DNA of 64,000 bases from Aplidium turbinatum (Eukaryota > Chordata > Ascidiacea > Aplousobranchia > Polyclinidae), in assembly GCA_918807975.1 (NCBI GenBank), contig OU964923.1:19759235-19823234 (forward strand), given 5' to 3'. Under the pieces are notes generated by a model, which had not been told where the DNA came from, did not search any database, and saw only the letters and a program-made list of their open reading frames with translations. The position numbers and the translations under genes are program-made. Positions 1 through 12,599 of the stretch are shown here, piece after piece (within the stretch, counting starts at the first letter, position 1; every line of letters begins with the position of its first letter).

Positions 1-835
1 TGAAGTTGCCAGTTTGGTTGATGGACCGGATTGCATTGGTATGAGTCTTGTCGAATGCAAATTATGGTGATGTAATGCGTAAATTAGGTTGCATGCAGTG
101 TGAGATGATTGCCAGATTAACAAACTGTGAGAACGAGAACCATGGCAAAATATGAAGTGGGGCCATAACCAGTGGCGAATCCAGAATTTTGTGGTGGGGG
201 ATCGATCCGGGCAAGGCATGCCAGCAGCTCGTGTGTCACTGAAGCCGACCTTTATGGCAGGGACCTGTAAGGCCTTCCCCAAAGAAAGTATTGAAGATAC
301 ACACTGATTTTGGTGCATTTTGAGATAATTTATTTGCACAAATGAAGAAGTGAATATCAGCCACTCTTGCCACTATAAGTAATCCGGCACTGCTAGTTGT
401 CGTAAGTGCATTCCAATTCATAGAATATCTGCAGGATATGTCGGAAATTTTAGGCATGTCGGAAAGAACCATTATGTTAAGGAATTATGCAGATAAACCT
501 AAAAAAAAGTGGACCAAAAACTGGTATGTTTAAAATAACTGTTAAATGCTGCGCTAAGTTTGGTTTTCTTCCGAAAGCAAAGAACTGAAATGTGTACATT
601 TAGTCAAGGTTTATCATTCCTGTAAACTAGTTTCTTGTTTTCCACCAAAACAGTGCGGAATCTCAACACCCAATAAGAGTAAGAAATTAATCAATAAGTT
701 ACATTGTGTTGTGTAGGCCTATTAACTCTCTACTGCTAGCATTATGAACATTGCAAATGTACAGTATGTGTACAAAGGTTGTCAAATTTATATTTCAACT
801 ACAATAAAGGAAATGCTTATCTTTTACAGGAAAGC
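1..835. other. Gene-free left edge with one hAT terminus fragment
   Basis: I see no supported gene here. At 172 a hAT-like terminus begins (CAGTGGCGAATCCAG followed by a G-rich stretch), but no matching end with the same 8-bp flank occurs in the window, so it is probably a truncated element. Short open frames here are uninformative. Confidence 0.4.
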
Positions 836-839
836 ATGC

Positions 840-1945
840 CAAACTTGATATAGATCAGAAGATTGTTGACTGGCTGTAAAAAGTTACCTACCGTTGAGTC
901 GCATTACTGTAGAAACACTCCCACTTATACAGAAAAAAGTTTTTTTACCCTGGAACAACTATAGCACAGCTTTACCGTCACTATGAGAAATCAGCTACAA
1001 ATGATGTCACGAGAGTTGGCAAGCATTGCTTACTTCAGCACAGTCTTCCACGAAGAATAATATTCTGTCTTCATACCTCGTAAAGATCAATGTGATATCT
1101 GTGTGGCGTTCAAGTACGGTAACGTTACAGAAGAAGATTATAAGGTACATGTATCTTCAAAAGAAGAGGCCAGAGTTGAAAAAAATAAGAACAAGGAAAC
1201 AACCAGTGAGAAAAAGTCGGTGTGGACAATGGACATGCAAGCCGTATTACTATGCCCAAAATGCAAGCTAGTTCCACGTATTACAAGACCAAATTGCAAA
1301 TTCACAACTTTACGCTATACAATGTGAGTAGGCTACTCGCGATGAGTACTGCTACATCTGGAACGAAACGGAAGGAAATCTTAGCAGAGAGATGTTTACA
1401 GTAGCAGCACTTCGATAAATATTTGAAGGATCACCGAGATGTTGAAGAGCTTGTGATATAGAGCGGTGACTACCAAAATAGAAATACCACTCTTGCAAAC
1501 ATGTACATGCTCTGGCTCAAAAGCAGGATAATAAAATTTTTCAAATGTATCTTGTTGCTGGCCATACACAAATGGAATGTGACAGTATTCATAGTGTGAT
1601 AGAAAGCTTGTCGTAGATGTGTTTACGAATCGAGATTATAGCTTGTTGATGCAAGCTGCCAGAGTTAATCCAAGGCCTTACATAATAAAGCAGCTCAACC
1701 ATACTGATTTCATGAAGATGACTAAGGATTCGACTTATCTGAAAAGTACAAGACCTGGAAAACGACCTGGAGATCCCACAGTACATCACATAAAGGGGTT
1801 GCAATACCTTCATGATGGTGCTGTTTTGTTTAAGCTATCTCTTACGGAAGTAACTGTTTGGAGGTCCTTGCCTCAAAGACTGCAAACAGTGCATAAAGTT
1901 CGGTGGGAACGAATGTTCCACAGTCGATGTCATACATAAAGAATG
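840..1945 (+). pseudogene. Decayed transposase-like gene (DUF7869-type family, unassigned superfamily)
   Basis: Conceptual translation in shifting plus frames gives an ordered set of motifs typical of a protein family widespread in animals and usually annotated as uncharacterised or DUF7869. They are SHYCRNTPTYTEK (about 897), KDQCDICVAFKYGNVTEEDY (about 1084), WTMDMQAVLLCPKC (about 1220), YCYIWNETEG (about 1349), GHTQMECDSIHSVIE (about 1561) and a C-terminal block ending near 1925. The spaced acidic residues (D in the WTMD block, E in WNETEG, D and E in the GHTQMECDSIHS block) suggest an RNase-H-fold nuclease; that is inference. The frame changes several times and stops are present, so the copy is dead. 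No terminal repeats were found. The family name comes from memory and was not searched. Confidence 0.55.
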
Positions 1946-2640
1946 TTATTATTTCTACGACAGTCTTCCCTATGATCCTTGAACTATTGAATATGCACAG
2001 GCTGTTGTATAATAACTTTCTGGAAGATTTTAACTGACCAATTCGTTTTAACAATGACACTGCGTCTCATCAATGTATTTTTGGGCACCCTCTAGTATAC
2101 CTGATAAGTGATAATTAAGTTGAATTCAGAACTTCCCTTTGAACAATTAAATCAGCATAAACCACTAGAAGATAATTGAAATCGATGGAAAAAAATTGGA
2201 TGGTAGAGCAATAAATCCAAGATTTTATATCTCGTCACCGCAACATAATCGATAATATCTTTTGACATCGAAAAGAGGTCGGTCTGAACATTGAAATCCT
2301 ATCCATGTTTGACAACGAACCAAAATTACTCTTCCTAAGTCACTTATGATTACTATTATTATTGTCTAAGTCTGTTTGTAACCAACACGCTTGATGGAAA
2401 ACTTAGTTGCAATGTTTATCCTGTATGTCATGTCTTATACCTGTTTTAAACAAATTTTCAACAATAAATGTGTTTTCGTTAAAAATGGGAAGTTTTTTTT
2501 CGTTTTTTTTAAAACTTAAAAAAATGACTTGGCAGTTTTTTATTATTAAGCTGTCGATCTATGTGGAAACTTCAGTTTTGATGCATTCCATTGCAAAATA
2601 AGATGCTTTGTAATCAGCCTTTCTGGTAAACGTGTAACGA
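1946..2640. other. Gene-free spacer between two transposase relics
   Basis: AT-rich sequence with no supported gene. It separates the DUF7869-like relic from the P-like relic and could be non-coding parts of either. Homopolymer T and A runs near 2490-2525 are the only notable structure. Confidence 0.4.
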
Positions 2641-2649
2641 AAATCAGTC

Positions 2650-4350
2650 GTTGGTCTCACTTGAAAGAAGCTGGCTTCTCAAATGCATGGAAGTAACACA
2701 CCAAAAATCTATATCACAAGAACAAGTAAATTACACGAATTCTCGAGGTATTGGAGAGACTGAACATTCCCCTGAAACAGTTGTTCGGGCTTTAGAATAT
2801 TTTGCCTCATCCCGAACGACTTATAATATTAAGCTTCAAAGGGAAGATTATGAACTCCCAGTATGCGCACATTAACCAGACTAACTGCAGAAGTAAATAC
2901 CAGAAGTGACAGCAGTTATATTACAAAAATATTCCCGCAAATGAATGAAAAACAAAAGTCTTGCACTTTCCTCTTGGATGAAGTTTATGTGAGGCCAGTG
3001 AATGCAATATCATGGTGGTGTGGTATTTGGAAAAGCTCTTAACAATCCATCTTTGCTAGCCAATACCGCTTTGTGCTTGGTATCTGCATTGTTTGGTGGA
3101 CCAAAGCTTTTATGCAAAATGTTGCCAGTGTGTAAACTTAATGCAGATTTTCTGTTTCAGCAAACAAACGTCATTCTGGAAGCTGTTAAAAATGCTGGTG
3201 ATTGTTTGTGAGGACAATAAAGTTAACCAAGCTTTTATGAAAAGTTTGACACAGTTGCAACATGGCGAACAAAAGATGACATATTTCTCCTGTTTGATTA
3301 TGTACATCTATTAAAAAGTGTCAGAAATAAATGGATTACTGAAAAAACTCAGTAATTACAATTTGAAGAAGGTGGAACCGAATAATATGTTGCTCGGTGG
3401 TCTGGTCTTAAAACTCGTCACAGATTGGAGAGTTCACAACTGTGTAGATGTCAAGGTTGTCTCTCCAAAGCCCATAGAGCGACAAAAGTCTCGACATGCT
3501 TACAGGAGTTTTGTGACGAGACTTTAGCTGCACACTAGAATCATCCAGAACTTCGTAATGCATCTGGCACAGTTAAATTTTTGAAAACTGTCATTGATTT
3601 CTGGAAAGTTGGGAATGTACATTGTACATGGGCCATTTGAAGATATACGTCTAAATGACTGGAACAGCTATCAGCTCACTGCACTGAAACAGTTCGAAAA
3701 CACTGCATAGAATAAGCGACTTTGCAGATCGTATATGCCCTACAAGAAAACGAGTGAAAAAAGTCTTACATGTAACACTGCTAAAAATTTGTCACACACA
3801 TATAAGAAGATAGTGAAATTGACTTAAGTTTCTCTTATGCACATTGCACAACCCATAACTTTGTTGCTTTAGCCCAATTTACCACTGATTCTCTTGAAAA
3901 GCAGTTCAGAAAACTCAGTCAAGGGTCAGGCGAAACATATTTTATTTTGGTGCAACAGTCCTTGAGAATGTAGCGATTGCCAAGACAAAGCTGATGTTGC
4001 AAACTGATTAGGAGTTTTTGTTTGAATCTGAAAATACATCAGGCCATTCTTGCTTAAAGTGCAATTATTTATGGAAAGACTTGTGTAGTTTGTGTGAAAA
4101 GCTGCGAGACATGAAGTGTTTATCACTCGACACAAATATGTCTCTGGTCTACATCGCAGGGTATGTTGTTTGAAAGGATGAACACTGCAGTGACACCTAC
4201 TTCATTTATAAAAACTATTCTGGATTCACCAGCGACCTTAACAGGGGTCAATTGACAAAACCTGGTGATTCTGTCTGTCAATGGGCATTCTATTCTTATA
4301 CTGTAATGTATTTCATTCAGTAGCTGATCAATGCTGTTCAGTGTCTTTGT
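2650..4350 (+). pseudogene. Decayed P-element / THAP9-like transposase
   Basis: Fragments in several plus frames follow the order of P-element-type transposases. They are SPETVVRALEYFASSRTTYN (about 2770), CTFLLDEVYVRP (about 2965), GGVVFGKALNNPSLLANT (about 3013), LFGGPKLLCKMLPV (about 3090), NADFLFQQTNVILEAVKNAG (about 3142), a DYVHLLKSVRNKWI-like stretch (about 3292), FEDIRLNDWNSYQLTALKQF (about 3638), TTDSLEKQFRKL (about 3882), a VLENVAIAKTKLMLQ stretch (about 3958) and LNRGQLTKPGDSV (about 4237). P transposases use an RNase-H-like catalytic core interrupted by a GTP-binding insertion; LLDEVYV carries the likely first catalytic aspartate. Many frame changes and stops make this an old, inactive copy. 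No N-terminal THAP zinc finger or terminal repeat was found. Confidence 0.8.
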
Positions 4351-5310
4351 GTAACATTCTGATTTTTACCGGCTGAATGTGAGCCAAAAAAATAGAAAAC
4401 AAGTCTTTCGTTTAAAAATTAGTGCGATTTGTATTCTCCACGCTCTGTGAGAGAACCGAAACAAAAAAAATTTGAAACTTAGCATATAAGCAAGTTCGTC
4501 GACAATGTAATTTTTCCTCACTTGCTATCACTAACATTATATCTGCATTGCTGAACTGTTATGTGCTACATACATTTATACTTTGTTATTCGTTAATTTG
4601 TTTTCGTATACACATTGTCTTTCGTTGTGCTTGTGTTACTGACGTTGAATCAATGTTAAAAATAGCCGATTATGCTTGTAAATAAATATTGTTTTGTTGT
4701 GTGCATTTGTACCGTTTCATTTAACATCTATTGTTTCATCATGTACTTTACTTAAGTGTGTCATTTGTTGTAAATCAAACATAGAATGCACATAACTTAT
4801 CAGATATTTAAAAAAAAGATTATTATTTACCTTACTGTACTGTTATAGTATCAATCAAGCAGGATTTAACAAAATTCGAAAACAAGCCTTAAACAGTGCG
4901 TTTAGCAAGTTACAGAGATGAGTTTTTTCGTCTCCAGCTTGAATTCCAGTTCGCATGATAGCAAAGCAGTTATTACAGTAAGTAATTGGAAAAAAATAGT
5001 CATGTTCAAAACACAATCTGTGATTAAGACAAAAAGAACAAAGTGAATTGCACTGATTTAAAAAAATTATGTATCCCTACTCTCCCCTACACAGTGCACA
5101 TTGGTGGACATCTTTCATCCGATGTCCAGGATGAGATGTTTGAATTACTACCACCGCTGAGTATCGGGGTAACTAGAGGTCTGTGAAAATGAGGCTGACT
5201 GGCTATTGTTGAGTTTTAAAATTTATAAAAAAAGCATGAACCGGGGTCCAGTTTTGACATGAGTCCAATTTTGACATTTTATACACCAGAGTGGTAAAAC
5301 ACCTTGTCAA
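4351..5310. other. Spacer between the P-like relic and the mvd 3' end
   Basis: No supported gene. The right part should contain the mvd 3' untranslated region on the minus strand. A short direct repeat of the pattern GTCCARTTTTGACAT occurs twice near 5247-5275. I did not find a clear minus-strand AATAAA just past the mvd stop. Confidence 0.4.
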
Positions 5311-8300
5311 TTATGTCTCTTTCGGGAACCCAGTTTCACCAGAAATTAAATCTCGATTTTCGATTATACGTGGGGCTGGTCCAGGTTTTGTGCATATGAT
5401 GTAATCAACGGCATTTCTAAATGTTGGGAAATCTGTGAAATGTTGATGTTCAGTATCTTCTTTGTCCAAAGTAATGCCTCTCATAAATGTTTCATATGCA
5501 GAACCGTCACTACGAAAGATATGGTACAGCAGTGAAGCTACTTTGTGAATATACGGGTGTAAAGTGAATAAAAATGCATTGGGACCAGCATCAAAAGTGT
5601 AAGCTAATTTCGTTTTGCCACAAGCTTGATTAAAGGTATGAACTAAATCAATAATACGATGAGAAGTTGTGTTTAAGTATTGCAAAGGCGGATATGTGTC
5701 TTGGCAAATAGCATGTAATTGATTACTTTCTTGCATACAAATCTTACTAAAAGTAGAAAAGTCTCGTTCAGAAATGGCAGTTTTAAGCATCTCCAAGCGC
5801 TTAGGTACAACGACAGACGCTCTGTGATTTAGCAAAGATGACGTTTCCACACTTAACCGCATTCCAACAGTACTGCCTGTACTTTTTTTTCGCCGAGATG
5901 TAACGACAATAAAAACGAAAAGATCAGGCCAATGATTTTCGGTGAGAAACTGCCTGGCAACACTATCCGAGCCATCATCGACGTCTCCACCTTTCAACCA
6001 TTCAACAAACCCTCCGAAAACGCTTCTACATGCGCTTCCAGATCCACGTCTTGTGATATGTGACAAGTCCCCTTCAACTTTGAATAAACCACCCAAAGCC
6101 GCCACCAAGGCCGCGTAACCAGCAGCAGATGACGCCAACCCTGCCGCAGTCGGAAAATCGTTTTGAGAACAAATTCGAACCTTCTGGTTGTACTTTATGA
6201 CGCTAGTTGCATCTTCTCCGCGACGAAGAGCTTGCTTTCGCGCCAACTGACGAATCTAAAACAGCAAACATGTTGCAATTTTAAACAGGCCTAGAAATAT
6301 CCGGCGGTCATGGAGGACATGACCTCCGGAATGACCTCGAATGTCTGCCGAAGCCGACGCATTGGTCGGTCATAAATGACCGCCGCAAAATTCTTGACAA
6401 AAATAGAGCTAATGCAGCAAAAATATATTTTAAATTTGAATTGTTACAATTGTTTGTTTAACGTGAACAAATACGGAGCTGAAACAATAATAGTACAGGC
6501 AATTGCTTTAAAGATCACATTAGAGTGGCGTGGTTAACGAGCTGATGGCAAAAATAGCCATTTTTATATCATTTCAACGCCTTGCAATGTTGCCTTGAAA
6601 TAAAGTTGTCTGAACTTTTCGGCAGGACATGTATTCTAATTTTAACAATGAGGATTATTGCGTTACATTGATCGTTTGTTAAAAAGAAACGTCACAGAGA
6701 AGCAAGTCTCAGCTGGGTTCCGCACGTGCTTAGGCGAATGTGGCCACCTAAATGTCCGCACCTAAATATCCTGACGCCACAGTGTGCGCGCCTATTTGAC
6801 CGGCGCCTAACTGTCTGCGACTAAAAGACTTGCTCCCCTGATTTATTTGCAAGCAATGTGCTCCAGTTTACTTCAGGGTCGGTTAATTAAGCCATCAACC
6901 ATTGCAGAGTTATTCTGTTGTAGAAAATCTTCTTCTACAAACACGACTACACATTACACAAGTCTGTAGTGTGATTTTGTGTAAAATCTACATGCAAAAA
7001 ATATGTCCGGTTGAGATATTAAATGTCCGCAGAAAGGGTCAGTCCGGTAGGACATGCTTTACCGCCGGAAAAAAGTACAAATTTCGAGGCCTGTTTAAAC
7101 AATCGTTTTTGTGGAGAAGAAAAATCCGGCAGTTTGCATTGTGCTAAAAGATAACTGGAAGCTAACTTTGTAAACAATCGATGATGAATTGCTGGTACAA
7201 AACACTATGAACAAAAATTAACATGGGCTAAGTTACTAGGTATGAAAAGTCGTACATTGATCAAACTGTAAGAGAATTGTACCATTCTAAACGCCGTTAA
7301 CATAAACGCAACAAAAAAATCTATTTTTTTCTGACATTTTGCAGATCCAAATCAGTGAATGATGCTAAAGCTTCAATGTTAATAAACGATACAAAGCAGT
7401 AACAAAACAAATGATAGATTTTCAATAAACGTTTGTGCATCTTCTTTTTTAATTCACATTCCAGTTCATTGAAACGTATAAACCAGTGGTTCTCAACCTT
7501 TTTGTTTTGACGGACCCCTTTTGGTACCTTCGAAGCGGTGGCGGACCCTTAAAAATTTTTATCTGAAATTTTGGTATATTGCTTCTCCTATAATAATGGA
7601 ATCAAATGTTTGATAAGTTTCGAAACTACACACTTAGAAGAATTTGCTGAACTCACAATGCATTTATGTCGATTAGTCGATTAATGACATTGACGAAATA
7701 ATGTTATAAGCTTTATGTTGGCGCACAGCATCAAAAATCAGTCATCTTTATTCTTTATGTTCATTTGATGTTTTTCTATAAATTTTATCAAAAATCAATA
7801 GAATTTTGCAACCGTTACAAACAATTTCTCTCTTTTTTCATTTCTAATCCAGTCTAATTCGTTATAATCTTTGTCATTGCAAAACTGCGAGTGGTGATAG
7901 ACTGCTCACTAACTTTTGCATTTCTAAGTTAAGCATTGATCAATAGACTGCTGTCTAAAAAGAAATAAATTGAACATGGCCTTATTAAAAAAATAATTCA
8001 TTTATATATATATATGATATTTTTTAGTTAAGAAACCAAACCTTGAAACTTTCAAAGGACATCGCAGATCGCACCAGTTTGTTGGAAAGTACAGTTTGAA
8101 AATCACCGTAATACACAAAGCACAACTAACCAATTTTTAAATTTCTTAATTCATTAATCATGATGCAAACTCGGAAACTTTCACAAACCCCCTGAAACCA
8201 CTTTGCAGACCCCTTGGGGTCCGCGGAACCCCGGTTGAGAACCACTGGTATAAACCAATCAGAGTATTCATTGAGGTATAAAACCACCATAATCTGGAAA

Positions 8301-10841
8301 ACTAGAAAGTGTAACACCTCAGATAGACACGCCTTGATCCTGTCATTATTTTTCACATCTTGTTCTACTCCATTCAACCAAACTCTATCTTCATCAAATG
8401 ATTTTGAAGTTGCTGCAGTTGTGATAGCTTTCAAATCATCCTGAAAAGAATTCTTATTTTAAACACTGTTAAACTTAAAACTAAATGATTCATGAGTGAT
8501 GTATCACAACAAGTCACATTTATTTCCAAGATTAAATTATGTACTAATACTGTATAATATAATTAAAGTAACTTGCGTTCTTCTGGTGACTATTTACTAG
8601 GTTACCTCCTGATGTTAAAGATGATAACTAGCTTTTTGTATTTCCGACGTTTCGTCAGTCAGCATGACTAACTTTATCAAGGTGGCTAAAACAGAAAGAT
8701 GGTCAGAACTTTTCCTCTGTGTACAAAAAATTACTTTAACTTTACCTTCACCTTTTCCTTTGCTCAGAGCTTTTTCTCTATCATTGTAATTGCTAATCCT
8801 TTTTTCTGTCTTGTCTGATGTCTTTTTAACGTTTCTTGACGATGGCCCTAAAGATAGATAAATTTACGCTGTTGGAAAGTAGCCTATTGGTTTTAGGCAT
8901 TCACTGTATTCAGTTAAACCTGCAGTCATCTTGTTACGTGTTTTTAACTCTGATTCTTGCTGCTTTACTTTATTCATTTTATCAGTATGTTTTTGTGTTG
9001 TACCATCGTTGCTGAACAGGTTGTATTAACCTGTTTTAGCCACCTTGATAAAGTTAGTCGTGCTGACTGACGAAACGTCGGAAATACAAAAAGCCAGTTA
9101 TCATCTTTAACATCAGGAGGTAACCTAGTAAATAGTCACCAGAAGAACGCAAGTTACTTTAATTATCAAATGCCTGGTGAACAGTCTCACGCTGTTTTTA
9201 CTGTATATTATAATATATATAACTGTGCACAATAAATCATCTTGGTAGTTACCGATAGTACAATAACTCGATATGTTCTTACTTGTAAAATAAGCTGAAC
9301 TACCCAAAGATGTTTTAGGTGAATGATAATCTTCATTTACTAAACAAATTGTGATAGTTTAGCTTATTTTGCTTCAGGTGAAACATCTTGACTCTTGTGA
9401 TGTTTATCTTACATCAAAAGAACATACTCCATTTCATTGAATTAAATGCCTGGTGAACAGTTGCATTCAACTTTAAACACATTGGTAATTTAGTTTACAC
9501 TGACCTAACAAAAATGAAAATATTAAGCAGCAATTGTCCAAAGCCGATACCAGTGTGTCCAACTCTTGCACACCTCAGCTACAAACTGGGTAAACAACTA
9601 AAATCTTACTTTATTGTCATTTATAAATCTGAATGACATAGTGAGTCCTACTACTACTAGTAGTTCTTGTTTGTTCTAATCTAAGCTGATTACTCAGTAG
9701 TATTTTTAATAGGATGTGGCGGTGGCTGTATCTATAGCACTAGTGTTGCAAGACAAAGAGCTCTGCCTTAATTAAAGAAAAGTTTAAAGATGTTAAAGAC
9801 ATTCGGAAAATTTTGAAGTCTAAGTCTTAGGTACAGAACAAAACCCTAACCCTGGCACCACTGCTGTGAAACAATGGTTTTTGATCGCAATCATGGCAAC
9901 CAGTGCCATAAATATAGCCACTTCGTTTTTTGATAGTTGATTCAAATTTCAACAGATGTGGTAAATTTGTGATAAGTGCCATAAAACTTAAGTTGAACTT
10001 AGGATATTAGACAAACTCAACGATGCAAATTTTCTGAAAGACAGGACAAAATCAAAAACTCAACAATCAAGAAAGCCTTCATAAAACTAATGCTGTCATA
10101 TAAAATATGGAAGCTGTTGTTTACAAGTCTCCACTCTAGTTATCAATGCTATAACATTCATATATGCCAAAGTTTGGAATCGACCAAGGCATATAAGGTG
10201 AAGTGTGTGAGTAGTAAAGTAAAGCAATTTCACTCTATATTTTTGCTCGATTTCAATGTGTGACGTTATGGTATTTTTAACCAGGGCAAAACTTGTAATA
10301 TACCAGCTCCAAAACATGAAATACACTAAATAAATACCTGCAATGCAGTCTATCATTTAACCAATTTGCACCAACTCTTTGACATGACAAGGAATTTGGC
10401 AAGACACAATAAGAATAATCTAGACAATTAAGTTAAATTTATTGGTCAATACAAAATTTTGATATATATGATCGATTGATCATGTTTAAAGCTTTTTCAC
10501 AATATTAGGAAACATAACATCCAATGCTGAATTAAGTGTATGACCACTCAATGCTAAAACAATTGTCCAATAGCCTAGAGTAATTTTGCGTTTATTTCGT
10601 AAAAAAGAAACTAAAAGTAAAGTTGGACACAAGCTATTAATTAAAAAAATAAATATTAAATTGTTAAGCTTTTAAATGCAGTTTCATACTTAACAAAATA
10701 CTGTTGATTTACCTGGTGCAAAGTAATGCTTAATGATGCATTCAAAGGCAAATTCAACTTTTCACAACTTTTTCCCCAATACTTGATAATAGCAATATTG
10801 ATAGGAGCACTACATGTTACCATATCGATTGGGGACTCCAT
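5311..10841 (-). CDS. mvd: Diphosphomevalonate decarboxylase (mevalonate pathway), three exons
   Basis: Exons on the minus strand are 10713-10841 (residues 1-43), 8318-8440 (44-84) and 5311-6255 (85-398, TAA stop). Donors are CAG|GTAAAT and GAG|GTGTTA; acceptors are TTTTCAG and TTTTAG; both junctions are phase 0. The 398-residue product matches the usual length of about 400. The enzyme converts mevalonate 5-diphosphate to isopentenyl diphosphate using ATP, and it belongs to the GHMP kinase fold. Visible landmarks are IKYWGK (19-24), EDRVWLNG, the ATP loop [12 protein letters not shown] (119-130), [10 protein letters not shown] with Arg161, TGSTVGMR (210-217) and TFDAGPNA with the catalytic Asp306. 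The start ATG at 10841 lies just before the family's conserved N terminus. An upstream in-frame TTG was not chosen. No breaks were seen; two hAT insertions lie in the 6256-8317 intron and a fold-back element in the other. Confidence 0.95.
6287..7092. mobile_element. Non-autonomous hAT-like element in mvd intron 2
   Basis: Terminal inverted repeats pair AGGCCTAGAAAT at the left with ATTTCGAGGCCT at the right, and both are followed inward by CCGGCGGT/ACCGCCGG-type sequence. The flanks are TTTTAAAC (6279-6286) and GTTTAAAC (7093-7100), a 7/8 target duplication. Because the flank is nearly palindromic, each end could shift by one base. There is no transposase. The element lies wholly inside the 6256-8317 intron. 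Near 6720-6840 it contains repeated CGCCTAAATGTCCG-like words. Confidence 0.65.
7484..8247. mobile_element. hAT MITE with perfect 8-bp target duplication in mvd intron 2
   Basis: The element starts CAGTGGTTCTCAACC and ends GGTTGAGAACCACTG, a 15-bp perfect terminal inverted repeat. It is flanked by identical GTATAAAC copies (7476-7483 and 8248-8255). No transposase is encoded. Its right end lies about 70 bases from the middle mvd exon, so that intron boundary has tolerated a recent-looking insertion. Confidence 0.92.
8560..9205. mobile_element. Fold-back element with arms of about 130 bp in mvd intron 1
   Basis: The left arm (8560-8690, starting TAATTAAAGTAACTTGCG) is the inverse of the right arm (9031-9165). 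Both contain TTTCCGACGTTTCGTCAGTC, with only a few differences. A second copy of the family at 17090-18475 shares the arm, the interior and sequence out to about 9205. No coding capacity was seen. It lies in the 8441-10712 intron and would form a very stable hairpin in the transcript. Confidence 0.8.
9206..10712 (-). other. Remainder of mvd intron 1
   Basis: No second gene is supported in this part of the intron. The words AAATGCCTGGTGAACAG at about 9168 and 9444 repeat a piece of the fold-back family's outer edge. Otherwise the sequence is AT-rich with no terminal repeats that I could pair. Confidence 0.5.
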
Positions 10842-10960
10842 CGTGATTATGCTTGCCAAGTCTCAAACTACGCTGCAGTCGGTTTAATTACATTATTTAG
10901 TAGCCTGACCTATTTATAAATGAAACACAGTTAAGTAGACCTGTGGTACCTAACTAGTTT

Positions 10961-11690
10961 AAAGTGCCTCTGAATTTTATCAGGGCACGTGCTCTTAATC
11001 ATCGTCTTTTCAAAGTGGTTTGTGATCAGATGGGATCAGAACACTCTGTTCTCCTTTATCACACCGAAGTTCGGTGGCTCTCTATAGGAGTCTCGTTTTG
11101 TTTCGAGTTTTCGAACTACTTGGAGAAATCGAGATTTTTCTTCGAGAACGCAAATCCCCGTTGAGTAAACACTTTGGCAACAACAAATTTATTGGTGCAT
11201 TGGCTTAATTGACAGACATTTTTTCAAGTTTGAACCAGCTCAATATGCAAATGCAAGGAAAGAGTGTTAGCCTACCATTATAAATTCAGGGCTTTCAGAC
11301 AAAATTAGATCTGTGGAGTAGAAGAGTTCAAAAAGAATTTACGCAAATTTTCCAACATTTGATGATTGGAAAGTCAGTAGAAGTCGCAACGAGATTTCTA
11401 ACCTCGAAGTGGAAATATACCAGCACCTTGCAACCTTAAAAAAGAACTTTGACGGTTAGGCTACTTCGAAAGTGAAAGTTTTAACAGTAGCCTACTGCTC
11501 TTTGGATAACTCATCCCTTTGAAGCCAAGTTAGAAAGTATTGCTGACGATGATCTTTGCAAATATGAATTGATTGATCTTCAATGTTCAACAACGCTTTG
11601 TTCCAAATTCTTATCGTGCAATGGTGACTTTTCCAAGTTTTGGTGTGGATTTTGCTATGACAAAATCTATGACGATATCTTTCAATGATA
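10961..11690 (+). pseudogene. hAT transposase fragment (ZBED5/SCAND3-like), decayed
   Basis: A 66-codon open stretch (10967-11164) contains RARALNHRLFKVVCDQMGS and LLYHTEVRWLS, the diagnostic block of domesticated and mobile hAT transposases of the ZBED5/SCAND3 group. Shorter pieces with similar character follow in other frames to about 11690. The N-terminal BED finger, both catalytic aspartate blocks and the C-terminal dimerisation block are missing or unreadable. This is an old dead fragment, distinct from the intact-length transposase at 13433. Confidence 0.75.
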
Positions 11691-12113
11691 TTTCAACATA
11701 AGAAAATGTTCAGTATTGAGTTTTGGCTAAAAATCGCATTTCCGCCTTTTTCCTATTTCAATAAATTCCATTAAATTTCGAAATTTGCTCCAATAACTGT
11801 GGAATTAAAACAGTCAAAGTATTTAATGACCTCACAATTGCTTCTAAACAATATCTTTCAATGATATTTCAACATAAGAAAATGTGCGGTATTGAGTTGT
11901 TGTTAAAAATCGCATTTCCGCCTTTTTCCTACTTCAATAAATTCTATTAAATTTTGAAATTTACTCCAATAACTGTGGAATTAAAACAGTCAAAGTATTT
12001 AATGACCTCACAATTGCTTCTAAACAATATCTTTCAATGATATTTCAACATAAAAGTAGGTTCGGTGGTGAGTTGTTGTTAAAAATCGCATTTCTGCCTT
12101 TTTCCATGTTGCA
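11675..12113. repeat. 176-bp tandem repeat, about 2.5 units
   Basis: The word ATATCTTTCAATGATATTTC starts at 11675, 11851 and 12027, exactly 176 bases apart each time. The whole unit is repeated with a few percent difference, and the third unit is truncated near 12113. The repeat follows directly on the hAT transposase fragment and could derive from that element's non-coding end. Confidence 0.9.
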
Positions 12114-12599
12114 ACATTTCATTCTTTCATGATGAAGTTATCGCTATGTTAAACAATATGTACGCCAAGATCGTATTTCCACGTTTTCTACATCGGCATT
12201 AAATCGCTACTTCTGCGGACAATACGCCATTTCACGCCCGGCTTATTTCCGCGTTCCGCCTTTTAAGCCCCTAGTTTTTATCCTCTCGAAGTGAGACGCT
12301 AGACCAGTGGTTCTTAACCTGGGCGCTACCGCCTCCTAGTGGGCGCTGTTAACTTTTAGAGGGGCGGAAATATTCAGGGGGTGTTATAGGGGGCGCTACA
12401 TTCAGAAGGTGTAACGTTATTTTCCTCACTGCAAATTTGCTTTAGTAGTTCTGCTGGGGGTACGAGAATCCACCGAGGATGAGGAGCTATATACAGTATA
12501 GAGATTGTGTTTAACAAGGGAAGTAGTGATTCTCTCTCAGAGCATTCTATGTTGACCTATACAGCACAATGCACAACACCATCCGACAAGCGTGGACGT

